Assembly: GCF_026898115.1 (NCBI RefSeq)
Contig: NZ_CP114036.1
Location: forward strand, 5,884,001-5,948,000
DNA: 64,000 nt
Direction: 5' to 3'
Source: Streptomyces sp. S465
Lineage (GTDB): Bacteria; Actinomycetota; Actinomycetes; Streptomycetales; Streptomycetaceae
Shown here: piece by piece, positions 8,241-17,926 of the stretch
Layout of the letters: each line of letters starts with the position of its first letter
How positions within the stretch are numbered: the stretch's first letter is position 1
Position numbers and translations under genes: made by a program
Notes under the pieces: model-generated
Databases searched by the model: none
Told to the model about the DNA's origin: nothing
What the model saw: only the letters and a program-made list of their open reading frames with translations

Positions 8241-8690
8241 GGCTTGGCCGCCGCCTGATTTCGGGGTGGCCCGGCTGCAAGGGATCGGTCGGCTTCGGGG
8301 TCGCCTGGCCGTCAGGGTTCGGTCGCGCGTCCCGCTCGGTCCCGCCCGGCTTGGGGGGGGGGGGGGGTCGGCCCTGCCCGGCCTCTGTGGCTTGGCCGCC
8401 GTCTGGTTTCGGGGTGGCCCGGCTGCAAGGGATCGGTCGGCTTCGGGGTCGCCTGGCCGTCAGGGTTCGGTCGCGCGTCCCGTTCGGGCCCGCCCGGCTT
8501 GGGGGGGTTCGGCCCCGCCCGGCCTCCGTGGCTTGGCCGCCGTCTGGTTTCGGGGTGGCCCGGCTGCAAGGGGTCGGTCGGCTTCGGGGTCGCCTGGCCG
8601 TCAGGGTTCGGTCGCGCGTCCCGTTCGGGCCCGCCCGGCTTGGGGGTCGCCCGGCCTCCGTGGCTTGGCCGCCCGCCCGGTTTCGGGGCC
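8241..8690. repeat. Tandem repeat array (three full units plus a partial) with a G15 tract
   Basis: Units begin with GGCTTGGCCGCC at 8241, 8389, 8530 and 8662 (periods 148, 141 and 132 nt). The unit sequences are nearly identical and differ mainly in the length of a G run: 15 Gs at 8353-8367, 7 in the next unit, 5 in the third. Degenerate copies continue to about 8900. The whole 8105-8917 spacer lacks a credible gene; frames open through it are a product of the composition. Confidence 0.9.
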
Positions 8691-8917
8691 ACCCGGCGTC
8701 AAACACGCGGCTGCTGCCCGGTTTCCGGCCACCCGGTTTCAGGGCCGCCCGGTCTTCATGGTTCGGTGTTGCCCTGTTCGGGGCGCCTGGTTTCCGGCCC
8801 ACCGGCTTCCCGGGTGCGGCCGCCGCCCGGCTTCGGGTGGGGGCCGCTGCGTTTCAGGGCCCCTTGGCCTCAAACGCGCGGTTGCCGCCTCGTTTCGGGG
8901 GCACCGGCTCGGTGTTG

Positions 8918-10504
8918 TCAGGATTCCGCCTCGGTCTCCGCTTCCGTGCGGATCGGGAAGCGGCGCGGGGCCAGGAAGACCAGGGCCAGCAGGGCCAGTA
9001 GGGCGGCGGTCGCCGAGCCCAGGTAGACGTGGTCGACGGCGGTGTCCACGGCGCGCCGCAGGTAGTCGGCGGCCTGGTCGGTGAGGGTGCCGGGGTGTTC
9101 CAGGGCGCGGGAGATCGAGTCCAGGTCGTCGGGCAGTCCGGGCCGGATGGCGTCGGGGGCGTCGGTGAGCCGGGTGGCCAGGGCGGCGTTGGCGATGGCG
9201 CCGAAGAGGGCCGCGCCGATGCTTTGGCCGACCTGGCGGCAGAAGAGGATGGAGGCGGTGGCGGTGCCGCGTTCGGCCCATTCGACGGAGGACTGCACCC
9301 CGATGATCAGCGGCAGCTGGAAGAGTCCGAGGGCGCCCCCGAGCAGCAGCATGATCAGTGCGGGCTGCCAGGCGGCGCCCGGGTAGGGGAGGAACGGGAA
9401 GGCGGCCAGGATCAGCGTGGCGGCCGTCATACCGGTGATGGCGCAGCGCCGGAAGCCGACGCGGTTGTAGACGCGGCTGCTGAGCGCGGCCGCGATCGGC
9501 CAGCTCAGCGTCATCGTGGACAGGACGAATCCGGCCGGTATCGGTCCGAGTCCCAGCACCGACTGGGCGTAGGTGGGCAGGAAGACGGTCGGGGCGATCA
9601 TCAGCAGGCCGAGCGCGCCGAAGGCGAGGTTGACCGCCGAGATGGTGCGGCGGCGCCAGACCCAGCCGGGGATGATCGGTTCGGCGGCGCGCCGTTCGAT
9701 CCATACGGTGGCCGCGGCGCAGACCGCGGTGGCGCCGAGCAGGGCCAGTGACGGGGCGGACAGCCAGCTCCAGGCGACTCCGCCCTGGACGAGGGCGGTC
9801 AGCAGCAGTCCGCCGCTGAGGAATACGCCGAGCGCCCCGGCCCAGTCGACCTTCGGGCGGCCGTCCCGGGGCCGTCGTGGTTCGTGCAGGTGACGGGCGA
9901 TCAGGGCGAGCGCCAGGGCGCCGACCGGCAGGTTGATGAGGAAGATCCAGCGCCAGTCGGCGTATCCGGCGAGCACTCCGCCGATCGCGGGACCGGCCAC
10001 GGAGGAGAGTGCCCAGACGGAGGAGAGCCTGGCCTGGATCTTCGGGCGTTCCTTGAGCGGGTAGAGGTCGGCGGCGATGACCTGGATGGTGCCCTGGAGC
10101 GCCCCGCCGCCCAGCCCCTGGACGATCCGGGAGGCGATGAGGGTGCCCATGTTCCAGGCACCGGCGCACAGCAGCGAGCCGATGAGGAAGACCACGATGC
10201 CCGCGAGCAGGATGGGTTTGCGACCGAAGGTGTCGGAGAGCTTGCCGTACAGCGGCAGGGAGACGGTGACGGCGAGCAGATAGCCGGAGAAGAGCCAGGA
10301 GAAGACGGAGAAGCCGCCGAGGTCGCCGACGATCTGCGGTACGGCGGTGGAGATGATGGTCGAGTCGAGCGCGGTGAGCGCCATGCCGAGCATCAGGGCG
10401 GCGGCGACGGGGCGGCGGCCGCGGGGGGCGGGGGACTCGGGGGTCGGCTGGGGTGCGGATGGCCTGGGGTCCGCGTCCATCGGCCGTCGTGCGGTGCCGC
10501 CCAC
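8918..10504 (-). CDS. MFS multidrug efflux transporter, DHA2 (14-TM) family
   Basis: A 528-residue integral membrane exporter. The N-terminal helix holds the DHA2 motif (ALDSTIISTAVPQI), followed by GYLLAVTVSLPLYGKLSDTFGRKP, the family motif A between TM2 and TM3, and motif C-like GPAIGGVLAGYADWRWIFLINLP. The length fits 14 transmembrane segments. Such proteins use the proton gradient to export drugs or secondary metabolites. I prefer the GTG at 10504 (GGAGGGAG about 9 nt upstream); an in-frame ATG lies at 10480. A run of ~20-bp-spaced repeats upstream may be a regulator site, but no TetR-type regulator is adjacent. Confidence 0.88.
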   Translation of the reverse strand: MGGTARRPMDADPRPSAPQPTPESPAPRGRRPVAAALMLGMALTALDSTIISTAVPQIVGDLGGFSVFSWLFSGYLLAVTVSLPLYGKLSDTFGRKPILLAGIVVFLIGSLLCAGAWNMGTLIASRIVQGLGGGALQGTIQVIAADLYPLKERPKIQARLSSVWALSSVAGPAIGGVLAGYADWRWIFLINLPVGALALALIARHLHEPRRPRDGRPKVDWAGALGVFLSGGLLLTALVQGGVAWSWLSAPSLALLGATAVCAAATVWIERRAAEPIIPGWVWRRRTISAVNLAFGALGLLMIAPTVFLPTYAQSVLGLGPIPAGFVLSTMTLSWPIAAALSSRVYNRVGFRRCAITGMTAATLILAAFPFLPYPGAAWQPALIMLLLGGALGLFQLPLIIGVQSSVEWAERGTATASILFCRQVGQSIGAALFGAIANAALATRLTDAPDAIRPGLPDDLDSISRALEHPGTLTDQAADYLRRAVDTAVDHVYLGSATAALLALLALVFLAPRRFPIRTEAETEAES

Positions 10505-10569
10505 GGTGGCGCGCTCCCTCCGCCGGTCGGCGCCGGCACGTGTTCGCGATGCTGCTACGACGATGCTTG

Positions 10570-10644
10570 TGCGGTGCGCACGGTGCATGTGTTGCGGTGC
10601 GCACAGTGCTGGTGCGGTGCCCACAGTGCTCGTGCGGTGTGACG
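10570..10644. promoter_or_regulatory. Iteron-like repeats upstream of the MFS pump
   Basis: TGCGGTGCGCAC-type elements start at 10570, 10593, 10613 and 10633. The spacing of 20-23 bp (about two helical turns) places them on one DNA face, 65-140 bp upstream of the MFS start. This resembles a cooperative regulator-binding array. Confidence 0.45.
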
Positions 10645-11032
10645 GTTTTCGTGTTGTCCGAGGATCCTTGTACGACCCACGATTCCATGCCGGGCCGGGG
10701 CGGGGGAAGAACGCATCCGGGCTGCCCAGACCGCCCGTATCGGTCCTGAGGTGACGGAAGGGTCCGGGATCGGCCCTTAGGTCCGGTCAGCCTTGAGGCT
10801 TACTCCCCTAGGGGATGGCCACCCCGTACTCCTACCCCCGGTTCGTCCCGGCGGATGAGGAGCCCGCCGTGCCCGCTTCATAGGGTTGCTACGGGCTGCG
10901 CGACCGAGGGGGTGGGGCCGGCCCTACCGCGGAGAGGGAGTCCTTCCCCATCGCGGAGGTTCCCGGATCGGGTCAGGATGAAATCCACGATCGGGAACCG
11001 AGATCGCCGATCGGACACGAAGGAGAACGACC
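10645..11032. other. Divergent intergenic region, no gene
   Basis: The region separates the MFS pump (minus) from the ABC exporter (plus). No convincing reading frame is present. It holds the Shine-Dalgarno of the ABC gene (AAGGAG at ~11020) and a short palindrome CCCCTAGGGG near 10806; otherwise I see nothing recognisable. Confidence 0.6.
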
Positions 11033-11817
<785 letters not shown>

Positions 11818-11821
<4 letters not shown>

Positions 11822-14388
11822 CCGTTCTGAAGACCTCGCTGCGCAACTTCGTCGCCCACAAGGGGCGGATGGCGCTGTCCGCGATCGCCGTGCTGCTGTC
11901 GGTGGCGTTCGTCTGCGGCACGCTTGTCTTCACCGACACCACCAACGCCACGTTCGACAAGCTCTTCGCGAGCACGGCCTCCGATGTCACGGTCAGCCCG
12001 AAGGGCGTCAGCGACAACGACACCCGGCAGGGCCGGATCCGTACCCTGCCCGGTGCGGAGCTGGCGCGGCTTCAGAAGGTCGACGGCGTGAAGTCGGTGA
12101 CGGGGGATGCCACCAGCCAGTCGATCACCGTCGCGGACCGGAACGACAACAACATCGGCGCGGACTCCGGTGCCCCGACCATCGGCACCAACTGGGACCC
12201 GACCGAGAAGCGTTCGGTGAAGATCACCTCGGGCCATGCGCCGCGCGGCCCGACGGAGGTGATGGTCGACGCCGACACCGCCAAGAACAAGAAGCTGAAG
12301 CTGGGCGATGAGGTGCGGGTCATCGCCATCCCCGGCGAGTTCCGCGCGAAGATCGTCGGCATTGCCACCTTCCAGGTGACCAACCCGGGCGCCGCGTTCC
12401 TCTACACCGACACCGACACCGCGCAGCGCAAGCTGCTGGGGGCCGCCGGGGTGTACTCCAGCTACGCGGTCACCGCCCAGCCGGGCGTCAGCCACGACCA
12501 GCTGAAGAAGAGCGTCGTGGCCGACCTCGGCACCGGGGTGAAGGTGCAGACGAAGGCCGAGGCCAGCAAGGAGGCCGAGGACGACATCAGCTCCTTCCTG
12601 GACGTCATGAAGTACGCGATGCTCGGCTTCGCCGGGATCGCGGTCCTGGTCGGCATCTTCCTGATCGTCAACACCTTCTCGATGCTGGTCGCCCAGCGCA
12701 CCCGGGAGATCGGCCTGATGCGCGCGATCGGCTCCAGCCGGCGGCAGATCAACCGGTCGGTGCTGATCGAGGCGCTGCTGCTGGGCGTCGTCGGCTCGAT
12801 CCTGGGCGTGTTCGGCGGTATCGGTCTCGCGGTCGGCCTGATGAAGATCATGGGCAGTGCGGGGCTGCATCTGAGCACCGACCAGCTGACGGTGAAGCCC
12901 ACCACGCCCGTCGTCGGCCTCGCCATCGGCATCGTCGTCACCGTCATCGCCGCGTACATCCCCGCCCGCCGGGCCGGGAAGATCTCCCCGATGGCGGCCC
13001 TGCGGGACGCGGGCACCCCGGCGGACATCAAGGCCGGACGGATTCGTGGCGCGATCGGCACGCTGCTCACCGCGGCCGGTGCGGCGGCCCTGGTGGTCGC
13101 GGGGAACGCGGACAAGGCGGCCGACGGCTCGATGTTCCTGGGCCTGGGCGTGGTGCTGACCCTCATCGGCTTCATCGTGATCGGCCCCCTGCTGGCCGGT
13201 CTGGTGGTCCGCGCGCTGGCCGCCGTCATCCTGCGGATCTTCGGCCCGGTCGGCCGGCTGGCCGAGCGCAACGCGCTGCGCAACCCGCGCCGCACCGGCG
13301 CCACCGGCGCGGCCCTGATGATCGGCCTCGCGCTGGTCGCGTGCCTGTCGGTGGTGGGCTCCTCCATGGTCGCCTCGGCCACCGATGAGCTGGACAAGTC
13401 GGTGGGCGCGGACTTCATCATCGGCTCCGACACGGGCCAGCCGATCACCCAGGGGATCGAGCGGGCGGCGCACCGGGCGAAGGGCCTGACGCACATCAGC
13501 GACGTCAAGATGATCGAGAAGGCCAGGCTCACGCTGCCGGACGGCAAGACGGTCACCAAGGACCTCTCGGCCGCCGACCCGACGTACGCGGAGGACCTGC
13601 GCACCCCGGTGGTCTCGGGCGACCTGTCCGCCGCGTACGGCCGGGACGCCATGTCGGTGCCGGAGGGCTTGGCCAAGGACCACAAGGTGAAGCCGGGCGA
13701 CACCGTGACCGTCGCCTTCCGGGACGGCCGGACCGCCAAGCTCACCGTCGCCGCGATCACCTCGGACGACGTCACCCTCGACAAGGGCGCGCTGTACCTG
13801 AACATCACCACCGTCGAGCGCTATGTCCCCGCCAAGCTGATGCCGGCGGACAGCTTGATGCTGGCGCAGGCCGAGGACGGCCAGGAGGAGGCGGCGTACG
13901 CCTCTCTCAAGGCGCAGCTGCACCACTACCCGTCGGTGACGGTGCGCGACCAGACCGATTACAAGAAGGAGGTCAAGGACCAGGTCGGTCAGCTGCTCAA
14001 CCTGGTCTACGGGCTGCTGGCGCTCGCGATCATCGTGGCCGTCCTCGGGGTGGTGAACACCCTGGCCCTGTCGGTCGTCGAGCGGACCCGGGAGATCGGC
14101 CTGATGCGCGCCATCGGTCTCTCCCGCCGCCAGATGCGCCGCATGATCCGTCTGGAGTCCGTGGTGATCGCGCTCTTCGGCGCGCTGCTGGGCCTGGGGC
14201 TCGGCATGGGCTGGGGCGCCACGGCCCAGAAGCTGCTGGCCCTGGAGGGTCTGAAGACCCTGGAGATCCCGTGGCCGACGATCATCACGGTCTTCATCGG
14301 CTCCGCCGTGGTGGGTCTGGTCGCGGCGCTGATCCCGGCCTTCCGGGCGGCCCGGATGAATGTGCTGAACGCGATCGCCACGGAGTAG
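11818..14388 (+). CDS. ABC transporter permease with two FtsX domains
   Basis: An 856-residue membrane protein. A TM segment near residues 18-40 is followed by a large extracytoplasmic domain, an FtsX block of three TMs around residues 262-385 (with RTREIGLMRAIGSSRRQI), a central pair of TMs, a second extracytoplasmic domain, and a final FtsX block (residues ~725-850) with a nearly repeated RTREIGLMRAIGLSRRQM motif. The duplicated FtsX architecture is the usual form of actinobacterial MacB-like permeases. It partners with the ATPase immediately upstream. Two hairpins follow the gene. Confidence 0.93.
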
Positions 14389-14412
14389 CGACCGGGGCGG
14401 GGCGAGGGACGA

Positions 14413-14449
14413 GGTCTGCTGCCCCTCCACGGGGGAGGGGCAGCAGACC
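14413..14449 (+). terminator. Strong hairpin terminator after the ABC exporter
   Basis: A 16-bp stem (GGTCTGCTGCCCCTCC and its complement) closes on a 5-nt loop. A second perfect hairpin (GGTCCGGTGCGC arms, 14452-14488) follows at once, giving a double terminator. Confidence 0.85.
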
Positions 14450-14576
14450 GGCCGGTCCGGTGCGCGGCGGGGGTGCGCACCGGACCGGCGTTGTTCGCTC
14501 CGGGGCGGGGCCGATGAGTTTTGGGGCGCCCGCCGGTCTCAACAGGTGCAACCCATCACCACGCAGGGAGTTCACC

Positions 14577-14978
14577 ATGACCGAGACCGCCAAGGGCGGC
14601 ATCCGCTTCTCCGAGGTGGGACGGATCACCGTCACCGTCACCGACCAGGACCGGGCACTGGACTTCTACGTCGGCACGCTCGGCTTCGACAAGCGCGCGG
14701 ACATCCCGTTCGGCGACGGCCACCGCTGGATCGAGGTGGGCCCGGCGGGCGCCCCCACCGGGATCTCACTCGTCCTCCCGCGCGAGGGCGGCCAGCGGCC
14801 GGGCTACGAGACCGGCATCATCCTCACCTCCGAGGACATCGACGCCGATCACGCGGCCCTGCGCGCGCGGGGTGTCGACACCGACCCGGAGGTCCAGCGC
14901 TGGGGCGCCCCGGTGCCGCCGATGTTCAGCTTCCGGGACGTGGACGGCAATGTGCTGATGGTCGTCGGGAACGACTGA
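14577..14978 (+). CDS. VOC (glyoxalase/bleomycin resistance) family protein
   Basis: A 133-residue protein with one VOC module pair: an N-terminal strand (RITVTVTDQDRALDFYVGTLGF) and a C-terminal strand ending in FRDVDGNVLMVV, where the metal-binding Glu of glyoxalases is not obvious. VOC proteins include dioxygenases, glyoxalases and drug-sequestering resistance proteins; the substrate cannot be told. The ATG at 14577 has AGGGAG 7 nt upstream. It stands alone between terminators. Confidence 0.85.
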   Translation: MTETAKGGIRFSEVGRITVTVTDQDRALDFYVGTLGFDKRADIPFGDGHRWIEVGPAGAPTGISLVLPREGGQRPGYETGIILTSEDIDADHAALRARGVDTDPEVQRWGAPVPPMFSFRDVDGNVLMVVGND

Positions 14979-15010
14979 CCGCACCGGTGCTGGTGTTGGC
15001 CACCGCTGGG

Positions 15011-15042
15011 GAGCCGGTCCGCGCACGGGGGCGGACCGGCTC
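15011..15042. terminator. Bidirectional terminator between VOC and AlkA-like genes
   Basis: A perfect 12-bp stem, GAGCCGGTCCGC with its complement, around an 8-nt loop, lies between convergent genes. Confidence 0.8.
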
Positions 15043-15052
15043 TTCGGTGCGG

Positions 15053-16372
15053 TTACGACGGGCCGATGCGCGCGGCGCGGGCGCGGAGCAGCAGCGCGAC
15101 CCAGCTGCGGTAGGGCTTCCAGCGGTCGGCGATCTGGGCCAGCCGGCGCGGGTCGCCGGAGTGGGACGCGGCGGAGCGGGGTGCGCCGGAGCGGGTGGCG
15201 CCAGAGCTGGGGGCGCCTGAGCCGGTGGCGCCGGAACTCGTGGCGGCGAGGCCGTACGCGTTCGCCATGGCCGCGTGCAGCCGCGGTTCGTGACGCGGGA
15301 AGACGTCGGGGTGCCCGGCGCCCCGGATGAGGATGAGCTCGGCGGAGAACGGGCCGATGCCGGGAAGGGTGCGCAGCGCCGCGAGGGCGTCGTCCACCGG
15401 CATCGCGCGCAGCCGTGCGGCGTCGAGCTCGCCGGCGTCGGCCGCCTCGGCCAGTGCGTGCAGCCGCTCGATCTTCACCTCGGTGAGGCCGGGGGCGCGG
15501 GTGATCGTGCGCAGGGCCGGTGGGGTGGGGAAGGCGTACAGGGTCCGGCCCTCGACCTGGACGCACCGTCCGTGCCGCTCGGCGAGACGGGCCTTGATGG
15601 CGGCGGCCTGGGTCATGCGGATGCGGTGGCCGATGATCGCCCAGGCGGCGGCCTCGTAGGGCGAGTGGAAGCACACCGGCCGCAGCCCCGGATAGTCCGC
15701 CATGAGCCCGGCCACCACGGGGTCGGCGGCGGCGAGTCCGGGGAAGCCGCTTCCGTCGACGTCGAGGGAGAGAATCCGGGCGAGCTGCGCCCGAACGGCC
15801 CCGCCGGGCCCGGCGGCCCGGCCGAACCCGTCGCCGGTCCCGCCAGTCCCGGCCTCCCCGGCTCGGCCGGTCCCGTCCCTGCCGGGTCCGGAGCCATCCG
15901 CCCGGCCGGTCCTGCTGGTTTCGCCGTACCTGTCGGACCCGCCCGTGTCACCGGCTTGGCCGAACCTGTCGGCTTGGCTGGTCCCGGCCTCGCCGGGCCC
16001 GGAGTCGTTCGCCCCGCCAATGCCGCCGGGCCCGCCGGGCCCGCCGAACGTGCCGGTCCTGCCGGACCAGCCGGGCCCGCCGGCCCCGTCGGCCCCGCCG
16101 GGCCCCGGGCCCGTCAGGGAGTCGCCCAGGGGGCCGGGGCCGGGGCCGGGGTGCACGGTGAACTCGGCCCGGACCCTGCCCGCCGCTCCCCCTGCCGTCT
16201 CCTCCTGCCGCACCGCGACGGCCACCGTCGAGTGGCCGTCGTCGGCGGGGAAGGCCAGGCGGAGCACGCCGTCCGCCTCGCCCTGGTAGCTCGCCGGGGT
16301 GAAGTCCTCCAGGAAGCGCACGCTCGCCGCGAGCGAGAAGGGGCCGGACGGGGTGAGGACGACGGTGGTCAC
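15053..16372 (-). CDS. AlkA-like DNA-3-methyladenine glycosylase with low-complexity insert
   Basis: A 439-residue protein. The C-terminal half is an HhH-GPD fold: LPGIGPFSAELILIRGAGHPDVFP holds the helix-hairpin-helix and the loop toward the catalytic site. The usual catalytic Asp position reads His-Glu (FPRHEP), so activity is uncertain. The N-terminal ~70 residues match the AlkA N-terminal domain. Between them is a collagen-like Gly/Pro/Asp/Arg-rich insert of roughly 100 residues (~72-178), unusual for the family. The GTG start at 16372 has GGAGG 6 nt upstream and lies 3 nt after the VOC gene's stop, so both form an operon. The expected role is excision of alkylated bases. Confidence 0.8.
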   Translation of the reverse strand: MTTVVLTPSGPFSLAASVRFLEDFTPASYQGEADGVLRLAFPADDGHSTVAVAVRQEETAGGAAGRVRAEFTVHPGPGPGPLGDSLTGPGPGGADGAGGPGWSGRTGTFGGPGGPGGIGGANDSGPGEAGTSQADRFGQAGDTGGSDRYGETSRTGRADGSGPGRDGTGRAGEAGTGGTGDGFGRAAGPGGAVRAQLARILSLDVDGSGFPGLAAADPVVAGLMADYPGLRPVCFHSPYEAAAWAIIGHRIRMTQAAAIKARLAERHGRCVQVEGRTLYAFPTPPALRTITRAPGLTEVKIERLHALAEAADAGELDAARLRAMPVDDALAALRTLPGIGPFSAELILIRGAGHPDVFPRHEPRLHAAMANAYGLAATSSGATGSGAPSSGATRSGAPRSAASHSGDPRRLAQIADRWKPYRSWVALLLRARAARIGPS

Positions 16373-16374
16373 GA

Positions 16375-16758
16375 TCAGCCTCCGTGCACGGTGAGGGCGT
16401 AGCCCTCGGGGCCGGTGAAGGTGAACGTGCGGCCGAAGGGGCTGTCCTGGGGCGGGCTGACGATGGGCACCCCGGCGGCGGCGAGCCGGTCGTGCAGCGC
16501 CTGGGCGTCCGTGGTGCGGAACCACAGGGCCACCCCGAGGCCGGGCCGCGCGATGGCGTCGAGATCCACACCCGGCAGCGGCTCGCGGACGGCGAACGGG
16601 ATCGGTTCGGTGGCGAACACCACCGCACCGGGCGGCGAGGCCGGTGCCCGCCGCAGTCCGAGGTGGGTTTCGCAGAAGGCGGCCGCCGCCTCGACGTCGC
16701 GTACCTGGAGGGCGATGAAGTCGGGGCCGTCGATGGTGGTGGGCGCGGTGGTGGTCAT
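16375..16758 (-). CDS. VOC family protein (second)
   Basis: A 127-residue glyoxalase-fold protein beginning FIALQVRDVEAAAAFCETHLGL and ending with a TFTFTGPEGYALTVHGG strand. The ATG at 16758 is preceded by GGAGGA at 7 nt. It is divergent from the MarR regulator and carries a MarR-like palindrome in its promoter, which suggests control by that regulator. It is the first gene of an operon with the AlkA-like glycosylase, hinting at a response to an electrophile or alkylating compound (inference). Confidence 0.85.
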   Translation of the reverse strand: MTTTAPTTIDGPDFIALQVRDVEAAAAFCETHLGLRRAPASPPGAVVFATEPIPFAVREPLPGVDLDAIARPGLGVALWFRTTDAQALHDRLAAAGVPIVSPPQDSPFGRTFTFTGPEGYALTVHGG

Positions 16759-16774
16759 GTACGGGTCCTCCCTA

Positions 16775-16792
16775 GTGTCAGGACTTTGACAT
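16775..16792. promoter_or_regulatory. MarR-type operator 1
   Basis: A TGTCA-N6-TGACA dyad (GTGTCAGGACTTTGACAT) lies 17 nt upstream of the VOC start. It shares its half-sites with operator 2. Confidence 0.65.
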
Positions 16793-16820
16793 TGCCGGAC
16801 TGTACGCATGACCCCTGCCT

Positions 16821-16838
16821 ATGTCAAAATCCTGACAT
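16821..16838. promoter_or_regulatory. MarR-type operator 2, overlapping the regulator's start codon
   Basis: ATGTCA-AAATCC-TGACAT is a perfect 6-bp-arm dyad whose right arm contains the AT of the marR-like ATG. Binding here would block initiation of its own gene. Confidence 0.65.
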
Positions 16839-17298
16839 GGAAAGCCGGAAGTCCGTGCCCTTGCCGCACCCCGCCGAGGACGTCACCGAACACGTGGGAT
16901 ACCGCCTCAAACGCGCCGCCGCGGCGCTGCGCGGCGCCATGGACAAGGCGCTGCGCGAGCATGGTCTGACGGTGCCGCAGTACTCCTGCCTGGAACTCCT
17001 CGACCAGCGGCCCGGCCTGTCCAACGCCGAGCTGGCCCGCTCCACGTTCGTCACCCGGCAGTCCATGAACGTCGTCCTGCGTGGCCTCCAGGACGCGGAC
17101 CTCATCTCCCGGCCCGCCACCACCGACCACGGCCGGGCCCTGCCCGCGCACCTCACCGCCCAGGGCCGCGAACGCCTCGACGCGGCCCGGTCCGCCGTCT
17201 ACGCCATCGAGACCACGATGATCGACGCCCTCTCGCCACGGCGCCTGGCCGCCCTCCTCGCCGACCTCGACCGCATGGCGGAAGCCCTCGACGGCTGA
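16837..17298 (+). CDS. MarR family transcriptional regulator
   Basis: A 153-residue winged-helix regulator. The helices QYSCLELLDQRPGLSNAELA and TFVTRQSMNVVLRGLQ form the DNA-binding core and the wing is RPATTDHGRALPAHLT. MarR proteins are usually repressors released by small phenolic or oxidising ligands. There is no Shine-Dalgarno before the ATG, so the mRNA may be leaderless. Two shared palindromes indicate repression of itself and of the divergent VOC/glycosylase operon (inference from position). Confidence 0.87.
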   Translation: MESRKSVPLPHPAEDVTEHVGYRLKRAAAALRGAMDKALREHGLTVPQYSCLELLDQRPGLSNAELARSTFVTRQSMNVVLRGLQDADLISRPATTDHGRALPAHLTAQGRERLDAARSAVYAIETTMIDALSPRRLAALLADLDRMAEALDG

Positions 17299-17318
17299 CC
17301 GGTGCGGCCGACCCGGCC

Positions 17319-17633
17319 TCAGTCGCGGGGGAGCAGGGTGCCCAGGGGGCCGAGGTCCAGGTTGAGGTCCTCCGGCGTCAGGCCGTGCTGGTCGCACAGC
17401 TCCGTCATGCGCTGGTCGAGCAGCATCAGCGTGGTGCCGATGCGCTCGATCTGGTCGTCGGTGAGGCCGCCCGCGTCGATACGGCGGATGGCCTGGCGTT
17501 CCATCAGCTGACGGAGGAGTTCGACGACCGTCAGGACGAGGGCCACGAGGTCACGGCCGACCGCGTCACGGTCGATGTCCATGCGGGAGACGCGGGAGGC
17601 GGGGGAGACGCGGGAGGGGGACGGCTCGGTCAT
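17319..17633 (-). CDS. gvpK: Gas vesicle protein GvpK
   Basis: A 104-residue protein whose body (DAVGRDLVALVLTVVELLRQLMERQAIRR through LGLTPEDLNLDLGPLGTLL-like end) matches GvpK. It is the last gene of the minus-strand gvp operon, overlapping gvpS by 4 nt (ATGA). GvpK is a required minor factor in gas-vesicle assembly; its molecular role is unsettled. Confidence 0.9.
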   Translation of the reverse strand: MTEPSPSRVSPASRVSRMDIDRDAVGRDLVALVLTVVELLRQLMERQAIRRIDAGGLTDDQIERIGTTLMLLDQRMTELCDQHGLTPEDLNLDLGPLGTLLPRD

Positions 17634-17926
17634 AGCGGGCCGCTGTCGGTCCACGGGGCCTGGACCCGTTCGTTGACCGAGGAGAGGAGGGCGTGCAGGG
17701 AGAGGCGGACGAGAGGGACCTCGGCGATCGCGATGACCAGATCGCCGGTGATGACGACACCGGTGGCCAGCACCCGGTCCAGGAGGTCCACGAGGGGGAC
17801 GCCGAGCGGTCCGAGGGCCTCGGCGGGGGTGGTTCCCCAGTCGGGGGCCTCTTCGCGGGCGGTGGCGGCGGGGGTCGATTCCCACCGCGCCTTCGCCGGA
17901 GCGGCGTCCCAGGCTGCCCTGGTCAT
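17630..17926 (-). CDS. gvpS: GvpA-family minor gas vesicle protein GvpS
   Basis: A 98-residue protein with the GvpA/J/M/S core (PLVDLLDRVLATGVVITGDLVIAIAEVPLVRLSLHALLSSV). The core is preceded by an Ala-rich N-terminal tail. Gene order between gvpL and gvpK identifies it as GvpS, the second GvpA-like minor protein of actinobacterial clusters. It overlaps both neighbours by 4 nt. Confidence 0.85.
   Translation of the reverse strand: MTRAAWDAAPAKARWESTPAATAREEAPDWGTTPAEALGPLGVPLVDLLDRVLATGVVITGDLVIAIAEVPLVRLSLHALLSSVNERVQAPWTDSGPL

Noticed and set aside
8201-9084. Overlapping plus- and minus-strand frames in the tandem-repeat spacer
   Set aside because: All frames merely translate the repeat units; no start with a Shine-Dalgarno and no recognisable domain.
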